This document shows positions 47,441 through 60,965 of a stretch of DNA of 64,000 nucleotides, piece after piece. Origin of the DNA: Sesamum alatum (lineage: Eukaryota > Streptophyta > Magnoliopsida > Lamiales > Pedaliaceae); NCBI GenBank assembly GCA_034509735.1, contig JACGWO010000012.1, positions 4,747,367-4,811,366 of the forward strand, given 5' to 3'. Both the position numbers and the translations under genes were made by a program. Numbering within the stretch: position 1 is the first letter of the stretch; each line of letters begins with the position of its first letter. Under the pieces are notes generated by a model that was not told the origin of the DNA, ran no database searches, and saw only the letters and a program-made list of their open reading frames with translations.

Positions 47441-50400
47441 ATGTGCCAATTTTGTGGCGCAAAGTTAGCAAGATTAAGTAACTGCTCGAAGCAGGAAAAT
47501 GAGCATTTTGCAGAATTAAATTGTGAGCGTTCTGTCCAGTCCTGCAAGTTTTGTGGTGAAAAGAACTGTAAAGACAGTGTTAAGAGGGAGAACTCCACTC
47601 ACGAAATGCAAACAATCAGTCCGACTGCTTCATTAAGAAGTAGTGACAGTTCCGTATCATGCTGCAGTAAACTCTTGCTCTTGTCTTCTTCTTCTTCCTT
47701 CTTTTTGTCTCTTCCATTGTCTTCTCTTGGTTCTGTTACTCATATCTTTATTTTTCAGGTGATGTGTCAGTTGATCCGACCTTTTACGACCGGTATACAT
47801 TCTTTCTGTTAATTATTGTTCAAAAAGAATGAGATGGGGAGATAGTTTCCTTGAATTTTTAAATATCTTCCATGGTGTTGACTTTGTTGTGAGCTTATTT
47901 TTGGTTTATTCTCTATCAGGAGACATGTCGAAGATGGCAGCTCGGACAGTAGTCAAGAAGATTCTAGTTCTTCATTAAAAGGGCATCTTGATGACTCAAA
48001 TTTACCAGTTAATTTGAATGGCTTTCATCAAGCTGGTAATACGGCGAAACATGATACTGGGGAAGCTGGGAATGTTGATAGTTTGGGGCATAGCAGAAAT
48101 ATAGAAACTGGAGAAGTTCAGGAAGGAGTAGATAACAATGTAGAAAAGCTGGATTCATCTGTTGATGATGCATCTGAGTCGTCTCCGTTGAATGATGAAG
48201 TGGATGCTGAATTTTGGCTTCCTCCAGAACCAGAAGATCAAGAGGATGATATCGTAGGGAGCATAGTGACTTACGATGACGACGACGATGAGTGTGGTGA
48301 TGGTGTGGGCTGGGCTAAACCTAGTTCTTTAAGCAGCTTTGGAGAGGAAGGCAGCGGAAGTTACAAGTTCAAAGAGGAAAAGCTTAAAGCAATGAACGAT
48401 GTTAAGAATGGGAAGTTTAGGGCCCTTGTTAGTCAACTACTGAAATCCGTTGGTGTTGATTCTTCTGGAAACTGCGGTGAGAATTGGGTCGATATAGTGA
48501 CTTCTTTATCATGGGATGCTGCTGCTTTTGTGAAGCCCGATGCATATGAGGGTAAGGCAATGGATCCTGACGGATATGTGAAGGTTAAATGTGTTGCAAC
48601 TGGTTTGCGCACACAAAGGTAATAATAATGTTTTACTGCCTTATTTTATTTGCAAAGTGTTCATATAATTGTATAATGCATGGAAAATTGGGTTTTTCTT
48701 TAACTTGTTGAAGGAGACACCACAAACCTGCCTTAGTTTTCATGTCTTACTAAGTGTTATGGTTCCATTGATGGTGACTGCTTATCCAGTTTCATGCTAT
48801 TCATCTGTTTGGTGGATCTGTATTTTGAAGTTTTCAATCCTATTTCTCTTCTGCAGTCAATTGATCAAAGGGCTTGTCTTCAAAAAGCATGCTGCTCACA
48901 AACACATGCCAACAAAGTACAAAAACCCTAGACTGCTGCTGATCCAAGGCTCACTTGATCTTTCTTCTGGTGGCTTTTCGTTGTCTGAATCAATGCAGCA
49001 GGTGAAATGAAAATCTGCTGTTGTGAGTTGAACATGTGAAAATATCTGTATCAACAGTCATTTATAGTTTCTGATCATATTTTCATTGACAGGAAAAGGA
49101 CAATCTAAAATCTATTGTTGAGATGATAGACATGTACCAGCCCAATGTTATTTTAGTTGAGAAATCAGTTTCTCGTAGCATACAAGAGTCAATTCTTGCA
49201 AAAGGAATAACATTAGTTTTCGATATGAAGCTCCATCGTCTGGAGAGAGTTGCTCGTTGTATCGGCACACCCATCTTGGCCTCAGAGGTTGCAATAGGTC
49301 AAAAACTTAGGCAGTGTGATTCCTTCCGTATCGAGAAGTTTGTAGAAGAACATGCTGTTTCCACAGAGGGCGGAAAAAAACAAAGTAAAACATTGATGTT
49401 CCTTGAGGGCGCTCCTACTCGCCTTGGATGTACAGTAAGTACTTTAACCCAGTGTATTATGTTTTAAGCAAACATGCTTTAGGGTTTATGATTATTGTTG
49501 AGATCCATGAGCCTGAGCTCTATTAATAGTATTATGTAGAAAGTGTGTTTGTAATACCTCTTTCTTTCTCTCTTCCTTTTCTTTTCTGGTCTAAAAGTTT
49601 TTGCAATCTGCATTTTGGGTTTAGTCATGGTTTTCTGGAAACATGGACTAGTGCACATAAAAGCCCATGTTAATATGATAGCATTTCAGTTTTAGTTCTA
49701 AAGAAAACATGATAATTATCGAATAACGAATGTCATGTCTGATTCCCTTCTGATTATTGTGGTTAAAAGTTTACGTGATTTTGACTCATTTGATTATTGT
49801 GAGTTTTCCACGTCATCATTCTTTAGTCATCTTCTTGCTTCCCAATTAATTTCTTCGACACTACTTATCACCTTAACTGTCATTCTACGTCTTCCTTTTT
49901 GGTGAAATCGAAGATAGTTTAGCTCAAATCTTGTTTTGACCGTGGTCTGCTTGCTTATCTGATAATTAATGTGATCAAGAAATTGCTTTAGTTAATGAGC
50001 TGATATTATAAAATTGCATTACACAGATTCTGCTGATGGGAGCTAACAGCGATGAATTGAAAAGAATCAAATGCGTCGTGCGCTGTGCAGTTGTCATGGC
50101 ATATCATTTGATGCTTGAGACTTCTTTCCTTCTAGATCAGACTGCAATGTTCTCCACGATTTCTCCCAGTGAGGTGGTGGACTTAGCACTTACCCATGAC
50201 CAGCCGACTTTGGTTGGATCTGAAGAGGCAATCGTTTCTGGCCCCAACCAATCTGGTGCAGAAACAAACTCGTCGTTTACACTTGATATTCCCATTTCTA
50301 ATGGGTTCCATAAATTTGAGTCACAGAACCTAATTGTATCGGGAGAAGGCAATTCTTCACTGTCGTTTGAGGCATGCAATCCAGCGATGTTTCCTGGATT

Positions 50401-53400
50401 ATCAATTTCAACATCTATTCAAAAGGTTATGAATGATAGTTTTCCTCTTTTTGGCGCCTCTTCTCAGAATATGCCCACTCCACTTGAGTTCAGTGGAAAA
50501 ACTCAGGATGGTCAGGCTGAAAGCAATGTTCAGATCTCAAGTGTCCCAGAGCCAGTAGGTGACAGTGGCGACAAGCCAAAGATTGGATATGAGGAAGAGA
50601 AGTTACCTAACAGGGAGCAACCCACTCTGCCAGAATATTCAGAAACGAGGAACCATAGTGATGGTGCTGAAGACCAATTGCAGAAGAAGGATGAGATCAA
50701 TTCGGTGTTGGATTCTGAGAGTATCTTGGTTTTGATGTCCAGCCGCAATGCTTCACGAGGGACTATCTGTGACCACAATCATTTTTCTCATATTAAGTTC
50801 TACCGGAGTTTTGATGTTCCTCTTGGAAAGTTTTTGCAGGATAATTTACTCAATCAGGTTTTTGGAACTCCTATCTTAATATTGTTGAATTACAGTTTCG
50901 TTTTATGGAGCTTTGTTTCACCGTTTCTAAGCTTACATTGTGAAACCTAATCACTCAGGATGGATTGAATGGAGAACAGAATTGAGTCATTACAAAGCAT
51001 TACCTTTGTTGACACTCAGTTTGGTAATTTCAATGAAGAAATTTTGAAGTGCATTCTAAAGGGTGAAGTTTTACCAAAATCTAAAAATATGGTCTCATGG
51101 ATTTTGTAGTGCTTCTGTATCATTTAGTCTTTAGCTCGTTTGACTTGGTTTGTTAGACCCCTTTCTAAGTACCTAGCTAACGAACAATGATGCAATTCAA
51201 TACAAAATTGAGGAACTTTTTGTGCATGGTTTTGTTCTATCATTTTACCTAAGGAGTAGTTCTGCTTTGTGAATGTGCTCAATACACTTCCCTTCTTGCA
51301 AGCAAAATGGACATCTTTGTGAAACTAAATAGTGAAGTTGTCCTGCACCCATTTCTGGATCTTGGTTCTTGACATTATTTTAGTTCTCTGTTAAATTAAC
51401 TGAAACATCCTTAAAAGGCCCACATGATTTTTTATATGTTCTGTTAATTTGACCATCGATATACTCATTTAAGCTCATAGCATAGACCTCACAGAAATCT
51501 TCCTCTGTGCAGAGACTACAGTGCAAGACTTGCGGCGAACCCCCAGAGGCACACTTCTTCTACTATGCGCATCACAATAAGCAACTTACAATCCAAGTTA
51601 GACGTCTACCTGCAAGTAAAAGTCTGCCGGGGGAAACTGAAGGGAAGCTTTGGATGTGGAGTCGTTGTGGTCGGTGTAAACTCTATGAGGGAAGCTCAAA
51701 ATCTACAAAAAGGATATTGATTTCCTCTGCTGCACGTGGTTTTTCATTTGGAAAATTTTTGGAGCTCAGTTTTTCAAACCACTCTTCATTCAGTAGTCCA
51801 TCCAGCTGCGGTCATTCTTTCCATAAGGATTTCCTCTACTTTTTTGGGTACGTTGTATTTCTTACCTTTGTTGTGCTATTTGGTGATAGAGTGCGACTGT
51901 TTTGCTTTAGAGAGAGATGGAATTTGGCTACTGAACAAGAAGTGCTGGGCTATATCCTGACGCTTCATTGGTCAATTCCTATTTCTGTTAGTTTATCACT
52001 CTCCTTTTTATTGTATTTTTCTAAACTAACATTCTTGTCCTCGTTGCGTAACATGCAGATTAGGTCCCATGGTTGCAATGTTCAAGTACTCTCCGGTCAT
52101 TACTTATTCAGTATCTCTGCCACCTCAGAAGATGGAGTTCAACTCTTCAGTGAGAGGAGAGTTTCTTAAGAAAGATTCTGAGAATGTATGCCCCTTTACA
52201 AATTATATTGCTGTTTCATCCTACCTTGTGAATGTACCATTTTGGCTGATATCTTTGTTTTTTGTCGGATTAAGGTGTACTTGAAAGGGATTTCAATGTT
52301 CCTCGAGATTGAAAATGTTTTGAAGGACCTAGGAAATCGATATATTGGTGTAACGTTCAACATTCAGGGTTCAAGCAAGGAATTCTCGGATATTGTGGAG
52401 ATGTTGAAGCAGGAAAAGTCTCAATTTGAGGTTAGATAGGTTATACTAAATATCTCTGTAGTCTTGTTTTATTTGGATTCTTACTAAAATTACTTCTTCA
52501 TTCCTGTTTTCCCACTAGATACAAAGGTGTAACAAGTTGGTTGTTTCACCCTTAAGCTCACTTGCTATGCTGTCAAGATATGCTCAAAATTGATATCATG
52601 AATGAAATATCCGATGATTTTCTTTTTCTTATGATACTATGATGTGTGGAATAACTGATATGTATTTAATAACATTGGACAAGAGGACAAGAATAGCTCA
52701 ATTCGCTTCATTTTTGCGGATTCACTTATGAATCAAAATTTTTGTTTCTAAGTCCCGAATTTGCTGGAAGCTGATTAGTATGGTTATTTTGTTGCTTTTG
52801 TCTTGCATGGAAGAAAACCAGTTTTTGTTAGTGGGTACGTTGGTTGTTTATGTTATGTAAAAGTCAGCATTCATGGAATAGTATAACGCTTGTTTAAAAC
52901 ATGGTTTTCAGCTTCATATATACATATATATATATATATATTTCTGGAATTATTGGATTCTATCTGTTTTCTTTTATATTTTATTGAAATAAATATTGGT
53001 TAGTACATTCTCATCATTGCTTGACATGCAACTAAATATTAGGTTGAGATGCAAAATGCTGTTAAGAATGGAAGTGAAGATGATGCTGTATGTAAACTCC
53101 TAAGCTTGAATAGAGTACGTCTGGATCTTCTGCTGGAATCATGTATATGGGATCATAGATTACGTGCATTGCTCTCATCAGACCTTAAGGTGATAAATTC
53201 TGATTTGGTTGGCTTGCATGCACAAGAACAACATTTACTAAAAGAGAATGGAACTGCTGGACAACCACTCGCTGATGGCGAAATAGCTGTTGAAAAATGT
53301 GACGGTGCTCTAGAAACTTCTGGGCCTGAAAGTAAGCTGGATGCTTGTGCAGACAGCGACTTTCCAGTTACTGAGATCCCCATTGATGGAGATGTAGAAG

Positions 53401-55461
53401 GATCTGGGCAAGATAATTCAGAGGACGCACCGACCGTCAAAGATGATGTTGTGAAGCCAACTAATGGTATATTGAACCAAAATGGATCCGCATTTCATGA
53501 TGTCATGGTTAAACCTACTTCAGAAGATCATTTTGATGCTGTTAAGGGAAACTTTCAACAAGAAAATGTAGATTCAACCATGGAACAGCAAAGAGATAAG
53601 ACAATATCAGTAGATACTGACGCCGAAGGGGTTGTTTCTGATTCAAACCATTCTCTAAGAAACAAGCACCATCTTTCTGTGTTCTCTAACCTAGAAAATG
53701 ATAAAGTTTGGTTCTGGGCTCCCTTTACAGACCTCCGACGTGAATACATGGAGGACCTCCAAAGAGGATGTTTGCCAAAACTTGAATCTTGTGGTAGCTA
53801 TTCTGCAGAATCTACGGCTCAAAAATTGATTTCTGATGAGAGCTCAAGACTGCACATTCCTATTGGTCTTAAGGACTACATTGTTTCCGACTATGAAGAT
53901 GAATTCTCAAGCATAATAGCTTGTGCTCTGACATTATTAAAGGATGCAGCAATGTTAAGCGAAGATCTAGCGGTGTACACCCACAGAGAAAGAGGAATAG
54001 ATGCGAAGTCAACCGAGAGTTCTGAGAGTCTACCACGAGTATTTTCTTTGCCTGATCAACATTGGTCTTCATTTGGTTCTTTTCATTCTGATAGCATCCT
54101 TTCTCCAGCCACCAATTCCTTGGAAGATTTACATTCATCAAGTTTTGATGGTCTAGATTTGTTGGAGTCGTTGGTTTCCTATGGTGCTAGCCACCCAGAA
54201 GTCTCTATGGGCTCAGGGAAATATCCAGGAACACGTAAATACTCTGTTGTGTGTGTATACGCGAACGAGTTCCGTCAGTTGCGAGATCGATGTTGTCCTT
54301 CAGAGGTCGATTATATCGCTTCTCTAAGCCGTTGTAGAAATTGGGATGCCAAAGGTGGAAAGAGTAAATCCTTTTTTGCTAAAACACTGGATGACAGATT
54401 TATCATTAAGGAAATTAAGAGGACAGAATTTGATTCATTCATGAAGTTTGCCACCAACTACTTTGAATACATGAATCAATGCTATGAGCTGGGAAACCAG
54501 ACCTGTCTTGCTAAAATTCTCGGCATCTACCAGGTTAGTCTCTCAACGTCTCTCCATGTTTCCAGCTTCTTGTTGAGGCGTGCTTGAATAAATAAGCATT
54601 CTTGTCTTTTGCATAATTTTAAACTATTTACACTTGCTTAGGTCGTCATAAGAGCAAGAAAGAATGGGAAAGAGGCCAGGCATGACCTCCTGGTGATGGA
54701 GAATCTTTCATTTGGTCATCACATAGCTCGACAGTATGATCTCAAAGGGGCTCTACATGCTCGATTTAATACTGCTGGCAGTGGTACAGGAGACGTTCTT
54801 TTGGATCAAAACTTCGTTAACGATATGAATGCTTCACCTCTTTATGTAAGCCGGAAGTCGAAGCGAAATCTGCAGAGGGCTGTGTATAACGATACCAATT
54901 TCCTCAACGTAAGTTGCTCTAAAACTTCATAAATATATTCTTGGAGTGTAGTTTGGTACCATGTATTTTGTCCGATCTTCCCTATGCTGGAGTTCTTAAC
55001 AGCTGCATATTTATAATTCTTTTCAGTCAATCAATGTGATGGACTATTCTCTACTTGTGGGAGTGGATACCCAACGTCGTGAACTAGTGTGTGGTATCAT
55101 AGACTACCTCAGGCAGTACACCTGGGACAAGCAACTCGAGAATTGGGTCAAATCTTCACTTGTCGTTCCCAAGAACCAGTTGCCGACTATCATCTCTCCC
55201 AAAGAATACAAAAAGAGATTTAGGAAGTTCATAGATACCCACTTTTTGAGTGTTCCAGATCATTGGTGTTCCCAAAGATCTTCCAACCCTTGCAAACTCT
55301 GCGGCCCTGTCGAGGGATCTGCTTCGTTGCAAACAAAGTCAGTCAAGAAAGGCAATCCTGACGACGATTCTTCTCGTGCAACGTCTCCAGTGAAAGGGAA
55401 AGACAGAGCTGGTTCTTCAAAATCTCCCCATCATGGTGAAGAAAATGGCTTCTTTGCCTGA
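47441..55461 (+). CDS. FAB1D: Phosphatidylinositol-3-phosphate 5-kinase, FAB1C/D type (no FYVE domain)
   Basis: My model has 12 coding exons: 47441-47666, 47759-47792, 47920-48618, 48857-49001, 49093-49434, 50027-50857, 51513-51847, 52059-52185, 52275-52430, 53043-54533, 54642-54908 and 55027-55461. All junctions are GT-AG and in frame, giving 1,695 residues. It phosphorylates PtdIns3P to PtdIns(3,5)P2 on endosomal and vacuolar membranes. Seen: two N-terminal Cys pairs (CQFCG, CKFCGEKNC) in place of FYVE; an acidic linker; a TCP1/Cpn60-like region (about 318-520) with GLVFKKHAAHKHMPTKYKNPR; the Cys-rich CKTCGEPPEAH...LWMWSRCGRC region; and a C-terminal PIP kinase domain with FFAKTLDDRFIIKEI, YDLKGALHARF, VMDYSLLVG and IIDYLRQYTWDK. 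In plants, FAB1A/B carry FYVE and FAB1C/D lack it. Choice of D over C rests on the MC-x-x-CG start and is uncertain. No damage is seen. Confidence 0.9.
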
Positions 55462-56637
55462 GGTTCAATTACCATCATGATTTTGAAGTCTATCTTCTAT
55501 TATTTCATTTCATATATTGTATATACTTGATAGCCTCCATATATCCCCTCTCTTCCTGCTATCATTTTTTTGTTCAGCAAAGTTCTGAGGGTATTTTGCT
55601 ATTCATAGGTTAGCATATTTAGGTTGCACATACATATTCGTTGTATATCGTCCCGACTAACTGTAAAAACGGCACCGGAGCTGACGAGACTTGTATCCAT
55701 ATTTGCAATGAAAGAAGATGTGATTTGCATTTCCTACATAGGCTGAGTATCGGATGCCATTTATCTTGTAGGGATTGCTGCTTAAAATGCAGTAAGTTCT
55801 CTATGTTGCAGGATGCAAATGACAGATATCATTCTTGTTCATGCAAACATCGGATGAAGCGTTAACGCTATATGATCGTTGGATTAGACAAATTCGAATG
55901 TACTAACTATGCAGAACAACATGATGAGATGTAAGAGTTTGTCTGGACACATACCTGATTCCTGTTGTTGCCGTTGTCTTTGGGAAATCGAAGGATTATG
56001 TCCAGCCCGTTCGTAGTGCATCGCCCAGCGATCCAGCGGTCGGGGTGGAGCTGGAGGATTTGGGAAGTCAGTGTGTGTTGTGTGTGAAAATGGCAGAGTT
56101 GGAAAGATGGTAAGATGTGTGTATCATCAAGTTGAAGCTCATTTGAATGGTCAAAAAATAAGGGTGAAACTGTGCTTGGTTGCACGGGTTTCATGCTTCT
56201 TTGAGATGACTGGCATTACAAGTACCATAGATTAGGTAAGTGGCACCTTTGACTACAAATACTCTTTCGTTGTTCGAAAAATTACAAAATATTACTGAAT
56301 TGATGGTTGTCTAGTGAATACACATTGTGACAGCAGACAACCCATTAACCACTGAATTGATGGTTGTCTAGCGAATACACATTGTGACAGCAGACAGCCC
56401 ATTACAGGGGATATTTGTTAAACGATCGTTAATTTCAGAAAAAAGGGTATTACAACTACGATAAAGGGTCAAAGTAGAGCTAAGCCTAGAGCAGCTCAAA
56501 AGATACCTTTCCTACAGGAAACTAAAGGAGAAAACTATGATGCAAGGGCAAGGAATGACTTCAACCCCTATCATCTCAACAAGGAATCTCTGTGTACAAG
56601 CTCACCTATATCAATAACAATTCATCTATTCTCACTG
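55462..56637. other. Intergenic DNA between FAB1-like and DMP genes
   Basis: The first 200-300 bp are likely 3' UTR of the kinase gene. A minus-strand ORF at 56194-55907 ends in a donor-like aatcag|gtatgt but has no recognisable domain and no partner exon, so I leave it out as a gene. A 57-bp sequence is tandemly duplicated at 56294-56350 and 56351-56405, and a MITE fragment follows (56400-56470). The rest is the promoter side of the DMP gene. Confidence 0.5.
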
Positions 56638-57363
56638 ATGATAATCAAATTCCATTCTCATAACTCCAAACCTGCATCCCCCATGTTGGGAGACATCATT
56701 CCACATCTGACTGAAAGCGCAGATGAGGAGATAGATTACTATGTAGCGAATGATCAAGACTATGATAATGAGTACTATGAAACGTATGATCAAGATGATG
56801 ACACGGGTAACTCCAACTACATGTACATTGTCAATGCGATCTTGAGTGGCACTGCTCGTCTCAACGTTCTCTTACCCACCGCCACCATCCTCGTCTTCAC
56901 CATTTTCGTCCCAGTGCTAACAAGTGATGGCAAATGCACCACCTTGGACCGGTGGCTGATGGGCTTATTCATGGCTTTGTTGGCTGCTTCCTGTGTATTC
57001 TTTTCCTTCACTGACAGCTTCCGCACAGGCAGTGGCAGGTTGTACTATGGGGTGGCAACGGTCCGTGGGATACGGGCTTTTGGTGGAGGGCGCACCAGAC
57101 CGTCTGTGCCATCAAATTACAGGCTGAGATGGTGTGATCTATTCCATGCATCACTTTCCTTGACTGCCTTTCTTACCTTTGCCTTGCTGCACAATGATGT
57201 TCTCAGCTGTTATCATCTGGTTTTGCCCAGAAAACTCATCAACACGGTACCGCTCGTCGTTGGTTTCGTGATAAGTGTGCTCTTTGTGTTGTTTCCTTCC
57301 ACAAGAAGAGGAATTGGCTACCCTTTCTTGCTGCAGAGTGATGCTTTCTACATTAGAAATTGA
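56638..57363 (+). CDS. DMP-family (DUF679) membrane protein
   Basis: A single-exon gene of 241 residues. The N-terminal 60 residues are acidic and Tyr/Asp/Asn-rich (DYDNEYYETYDQDDD), which is variable in this family. The DMP domain follows: ARLNVLLPTATILVFTIFVP, the TSDGKCTTLDRWLMGL loop, CVFFSFTDSF, GRLYYGVAT, then helices around residues 175-195 and 205-225. Four membrane spans are predicted by eye, the usual number. DMP proteins sit in the ER, tonoplast or plasma membrane; some act in senescence and others (DMP8/9) in gamete fusion. Which clade this one belongs to cannot be told from the sequence alone. The ATG at 56638 is the first in the frame; a second at 56683 (MLGDIIPHL) is possible and would remove 15 residues. 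Confidence 0.85.
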   Translation: MIIKFHSHNSKPASPMLGDIIPHLTESADEEIDYYVANDQDYDNEYYETYDQDDDTGNSNYMYIVNAILSGTARLNVLLPTATILVFTIFVPVLTSDGKCTTLDRWLMGLFMALLAASCVFFSFTDSFRTGSGRLYYGVATVRGIRAFGGGRTRPSVPSNYRLRWCDLFHASLSLTAFLTFALLHNDVLSCYHLVLPRKLINTVPLVVGFVISVLFVLFPSTRRGIGYPFLLQSDAFYIRN

Positions 57364-57577
57364 GATATGTAACTCATAGCACATGTATTATAATTCCATA
57401 TCTGTAAGGCATGTATAATCATCATCCACTCTTCCAAGTTTCCGACCTAGTGAAGTGATATGCATAGCAGATGTAAGTAACATATATAGATCTTCTTGAA
57501 GAGGAATAAACTCAGATTGATAGCGCGAAAACGCAGAATAAGAAATTTAATGAATGGGTATCGTGCAACTATGACGT

Positions 57578-60161
57578 TCAAGTACAATGACAACGACGTG
57601 GGACTGAAACTCCCGGTGGTTTTCTCCTCTCTCGAGTGATAGCTTCTCTGATCATCGGCAGTTTTTGATGAACTTTTTTCCAAATGTAGTTCACAGCACC
57701 GTCGGGAGGTGTTGGACCAATGCCCCCCGGATGACCATTCTCATACTGGAAAATCGGTTGAACTCTAGCCATATTTTTACGATACCTATCCTTCTGTTCA
57801 CTGGAATAACTTCGAAGATGACTCACAAGCCAATTTGGCCTCAAAGCATCACTAACTGCAACAAAAACAGAGAACTCGGAATAATCCAACATCCCTTCAA
57901 ATGGGAGCTCTATGTTGTCGCTAACAATCACAGGTATACAGAGGCTCTGGATGGCATCGAAAAGTCTGCATGAGGTGGGGGTATCCCCTGCTGGGTGTAA
58001 ACAGAACTCTGATCTCCTCATTCCTCTTATCGACTGCTCCTTCCCAGTTGCATTGGGAAAGCCTTCTTCCATAACTACTCCAGGCACATCAATCAATAAA
58101 TCCCATAGTTTTTCTCGAACAATACCACCCTACAAGTAAACGAGAAAAGTTGAGCATGAATTGTCCTAATGAAAGTGATCAATAATATGGAAAATGGTAG
58201 AATTCGAACATCCACCAGATGAGAAATTTCATGTCCAGCTATGCTTGCCAAAAAGTAGAATACTAACCCGGTGCCGATGCTTTGCTCCTTTGAAGTAAAG
58301 AAGGTTGTCTCGCTTCTGGTTTTCGGATAAGTGAAGCCTAGGAAGCAAATAGGTGTATGGCACGATGACATCTTTCAATAGCGAAACTTGAGTGTGATGT
58401 ATCATCAAGTCGGATGAGCTATCATTGGATGTTTTGGAGTCGAGCCTGTACCAGCCACCAAAATCCACCACAAGGAGGACCGCAGGCGCTATCTCGTCTT
58501 TGATATGCCACATTGCAACAGGGTCTGCCAAAGAATGCTTCAAGTTTTAACATAACCTGACAATCCAGAGACTAAAATATAAGCAATTTAACACATGCAA
58601 TACACTCATCCCAAGTCTTTTAAGATGATAATTGAATATCAGAGTACACCTCAAAGATCTGCATAACTCAACAAGATTCAAGGAATTTGACAACCACAAC
58701 AATTAAGTTAATTTGCGATTCCATGACCGATTCATGATTTTGCTAGATAAATAATGTGTGCAACAACTGCATATACCAGATCAAGAACAGCAAGAAAGAT
58801 CAGATACAGAACGCGACCTGAACAAAAGTGCAAGAATTAAAGAAGGATCTGAAATTGATGTTTGTAAAGGTGTTTTTGCTGTCTCCTTTCATACAGAATT
58901 ATGAACTCATAAACTAGCAACTTCCATTTGGAGATTTGCACGACACAGTTCTTTCAAACATATATTCCATCACTATGTTTGTTAATCAATTTATTCTTTT
59001 TACTACTTCCGCTTTCTCCACAACCAACACATGCCCACATTTCTACAAGATTTGTCCTTAAAAGTAGAACTTCGACAAAAGTTCCACATTGAATATTCAG
59101 GGACTCATTTACCACCCAAGTGCTAGCATCATACTATCCATAATCAGCATAACAGCAGGTTCTTTCCTAAACAAGCATTAAAGCTGGCATTCGTGCAAAA
59201 TAATCTCCACTGAACAGATTAACAAGCCAGACAAACACCCAAGCTAGTCCAAAATCAAGTTCTTTTTCTTCCATTTCTAACCGTGTACGAGTTGTTCGTG
59301 CACTGATGTAACTTATGCACATTATCACAATGTACATATGGTCATAGATATTCCAACATTTTAAATCATTAACCACATCTAACAAAGCCTGTAATAACTA
59401 ATCTTTCCCAATAACACTGAACAACATTCAATAATCAGTAATCTTCAGCAAAATACACACCTCATTCAACATCACTCAGAAAAACATTTCTTTCTTTAAC
59501 TAAACGATATCAGAAAACACACAAACACACATTAGCAATTACCCGTGACAACAAAAACATGATCTCTGCCACCAGACTTCTGCCAAGATTCCGACTTTTT
59601 AACCAAATCAACCACCATTCTCTGCCTCATATAGTCCTCGTTCTCCTCAACCCTCTTCCTGAACACACCTTTATTAACCACCAGCTGCAATTCAGCACTC
59701 AATGTCGCAAAAAACGGCACAAAAATCACATCAGCATCCCTGTAATCCAAAACCCTTTTCGCAAAAGACTCTCCTTTTAACTCCTCAGGGGTCGACAAAT
59801 CCCCCAAGATCCAGTACTCGGCACTGTACTGTTTGATTATGGGGTTTTCAGGATAAGGAAGAAGAGAGTTCTTGGAAAGTTTGGGCAAAAGGGTCTTCCT
59901 TATTTCATTGTCCACTTCACTTCCGACCCTTGTGTCGGAGGTTAAGGCCCAGTATTTTTCCAAGAGGCCATAGTTGAGGGATCTGGGGAGGGGTGAAATA
60001 TAGACTTTGATGAAATCTTGTGATGTGGTGAGGGCGTTCTTGGCATTAGGTGGAGGTGGTGGGGCGGTGGCGGAATGAAGGTAGAAGAAGACAAGAGAGA
60101 GGAGAGAGAGGAGAGAGAGAAGAGTGAGTGTGAGGAACAGGGGAGGGGTTTTGGGTGCCAT
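57578..60161 (-). CDS. GT47 exostosin-family glycosyltransferase (ARAD-like)
   Basis: Three exons: 60161-59543, 58524-58268 and 58129-57578, with introns of 1,018 and 138 bp, all GT-AG, giving 475 residues. It is a type II Golgi membrane protein by its short N-terminal tail and signal anchor (about residues 8-29, Leu-rich), then a Pro-rich stem. The exostosin domain follows: FIKVYISPLP start, YRDADVIFVPFFATLS, then the C-terminal nucleotide-sugar half with MRRSEFCLHPAGDTPTSCRL, IPVIVSDNIELPFE and a closing DAVNY-type helix (GAVNYIWKKV). These motifs mark the plant GT47 group that builds cell-wall polysaccharides; similarity is to the probable arabinosyltransferases near ARAD1/2. The true sugar and acceptor are unknown. 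A compound (AT)n(GT)n(GA)n microsatellite lies about 80 bp upstream of the ATG. No damage is seen. Confidence 0.87.
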
Positions 60162-60240
60162 TGATTCAATCCTCTGCTTAGATTTGAGTTGGTGTTTAAG
60201 GTGTTTGTACTCGAGTTAACCTCAGATCCAGCTTTAAATA

Positions 60241-60241
60241 T

Positions 60242-60315
<74 letters not shown>
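60241..60315. repeat. Compound (AT)n(GT)n(GA)n microsatellite
   Basis: About 10 AT, 11 GT and 15 GA units in a row, just upstream of the GT47 gene and so within its promoter or leader region. Confidence 0.95.
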
Positions 60316-60316
<1 letters not shown>

Positions 60317-60965
60317 AGAACTTATTTGAGTTGAGATGATTGTTGAAGACTTGAAGATGTTTCGGACATAATAATATTTGCTCGAAAGGCAGCATCAAGA
60401 TTCAAGAATGACTGACAACATATGAATCGATTGAAACAGATAAAAAACTGTCTGATCCGAAGCTGAATGGCTTTGTCAATTGTGGAAATCTAAGTAAATA
60501 GTGCAATGAATTTGAAGCTTGTCGAAAAATCAAATTAGACATTCACTGACAGATATAGAAGGCATCAATTTTGTTAGTGCATCAACGTGCATGAATCTAT
60601 TCAACCAACAAGATTTTATGTACTGGTGCTTTGAATACAGAAGGAAAGCTCAATCTGGCTGACCATGTTCGTGCATTAAACCATAGATCAAGAAACCAAA
60701 TGCCACGAGTACAACGAGTTGAGGATTACAACAGCAAAAAGAACTCCAAAAGCTATAAGCAGATGGTTCGGGTTCTTGAATTTTCTTGGCATTGTTACAA
60801 AATGCTCGAAATACTCGCTACATATGAATATTAACTTGAACGAAAACAGGATTAAAGAGAACTAGGGATAATGTCAAGCTCCATTTTGGAGAGCTCTGTA
60901 TTTTGAGCCTCAGAAGCCACCGATATAGTCTTCGTTTTGAACTCTTTAGACTTTCAGTTTACGGG
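60316..60965. other. Shared 3'/5' flank
   Basis: No additional gene is seen. The part nearest 60965 is likely the 3' UTR of the minus-strand 98-residue gene. The part near 60316 is upstream of the minus-strand GT47 gene. Confidence 0.5.

Noticed and set aside
55907..56194. 95-residue minus-strand ORF ending in a donor-like site
   Set aside because: No recognisable family, no second exon toward the FAB1-like 3' end, and part of it is low-complexity.
60380..60402. miR172-like string gcagcatcaagattca
   Set aside because: It lacks the three bases needed for the miR172 star or AP2 target site, and no matching hairpin arm was seen nearby.
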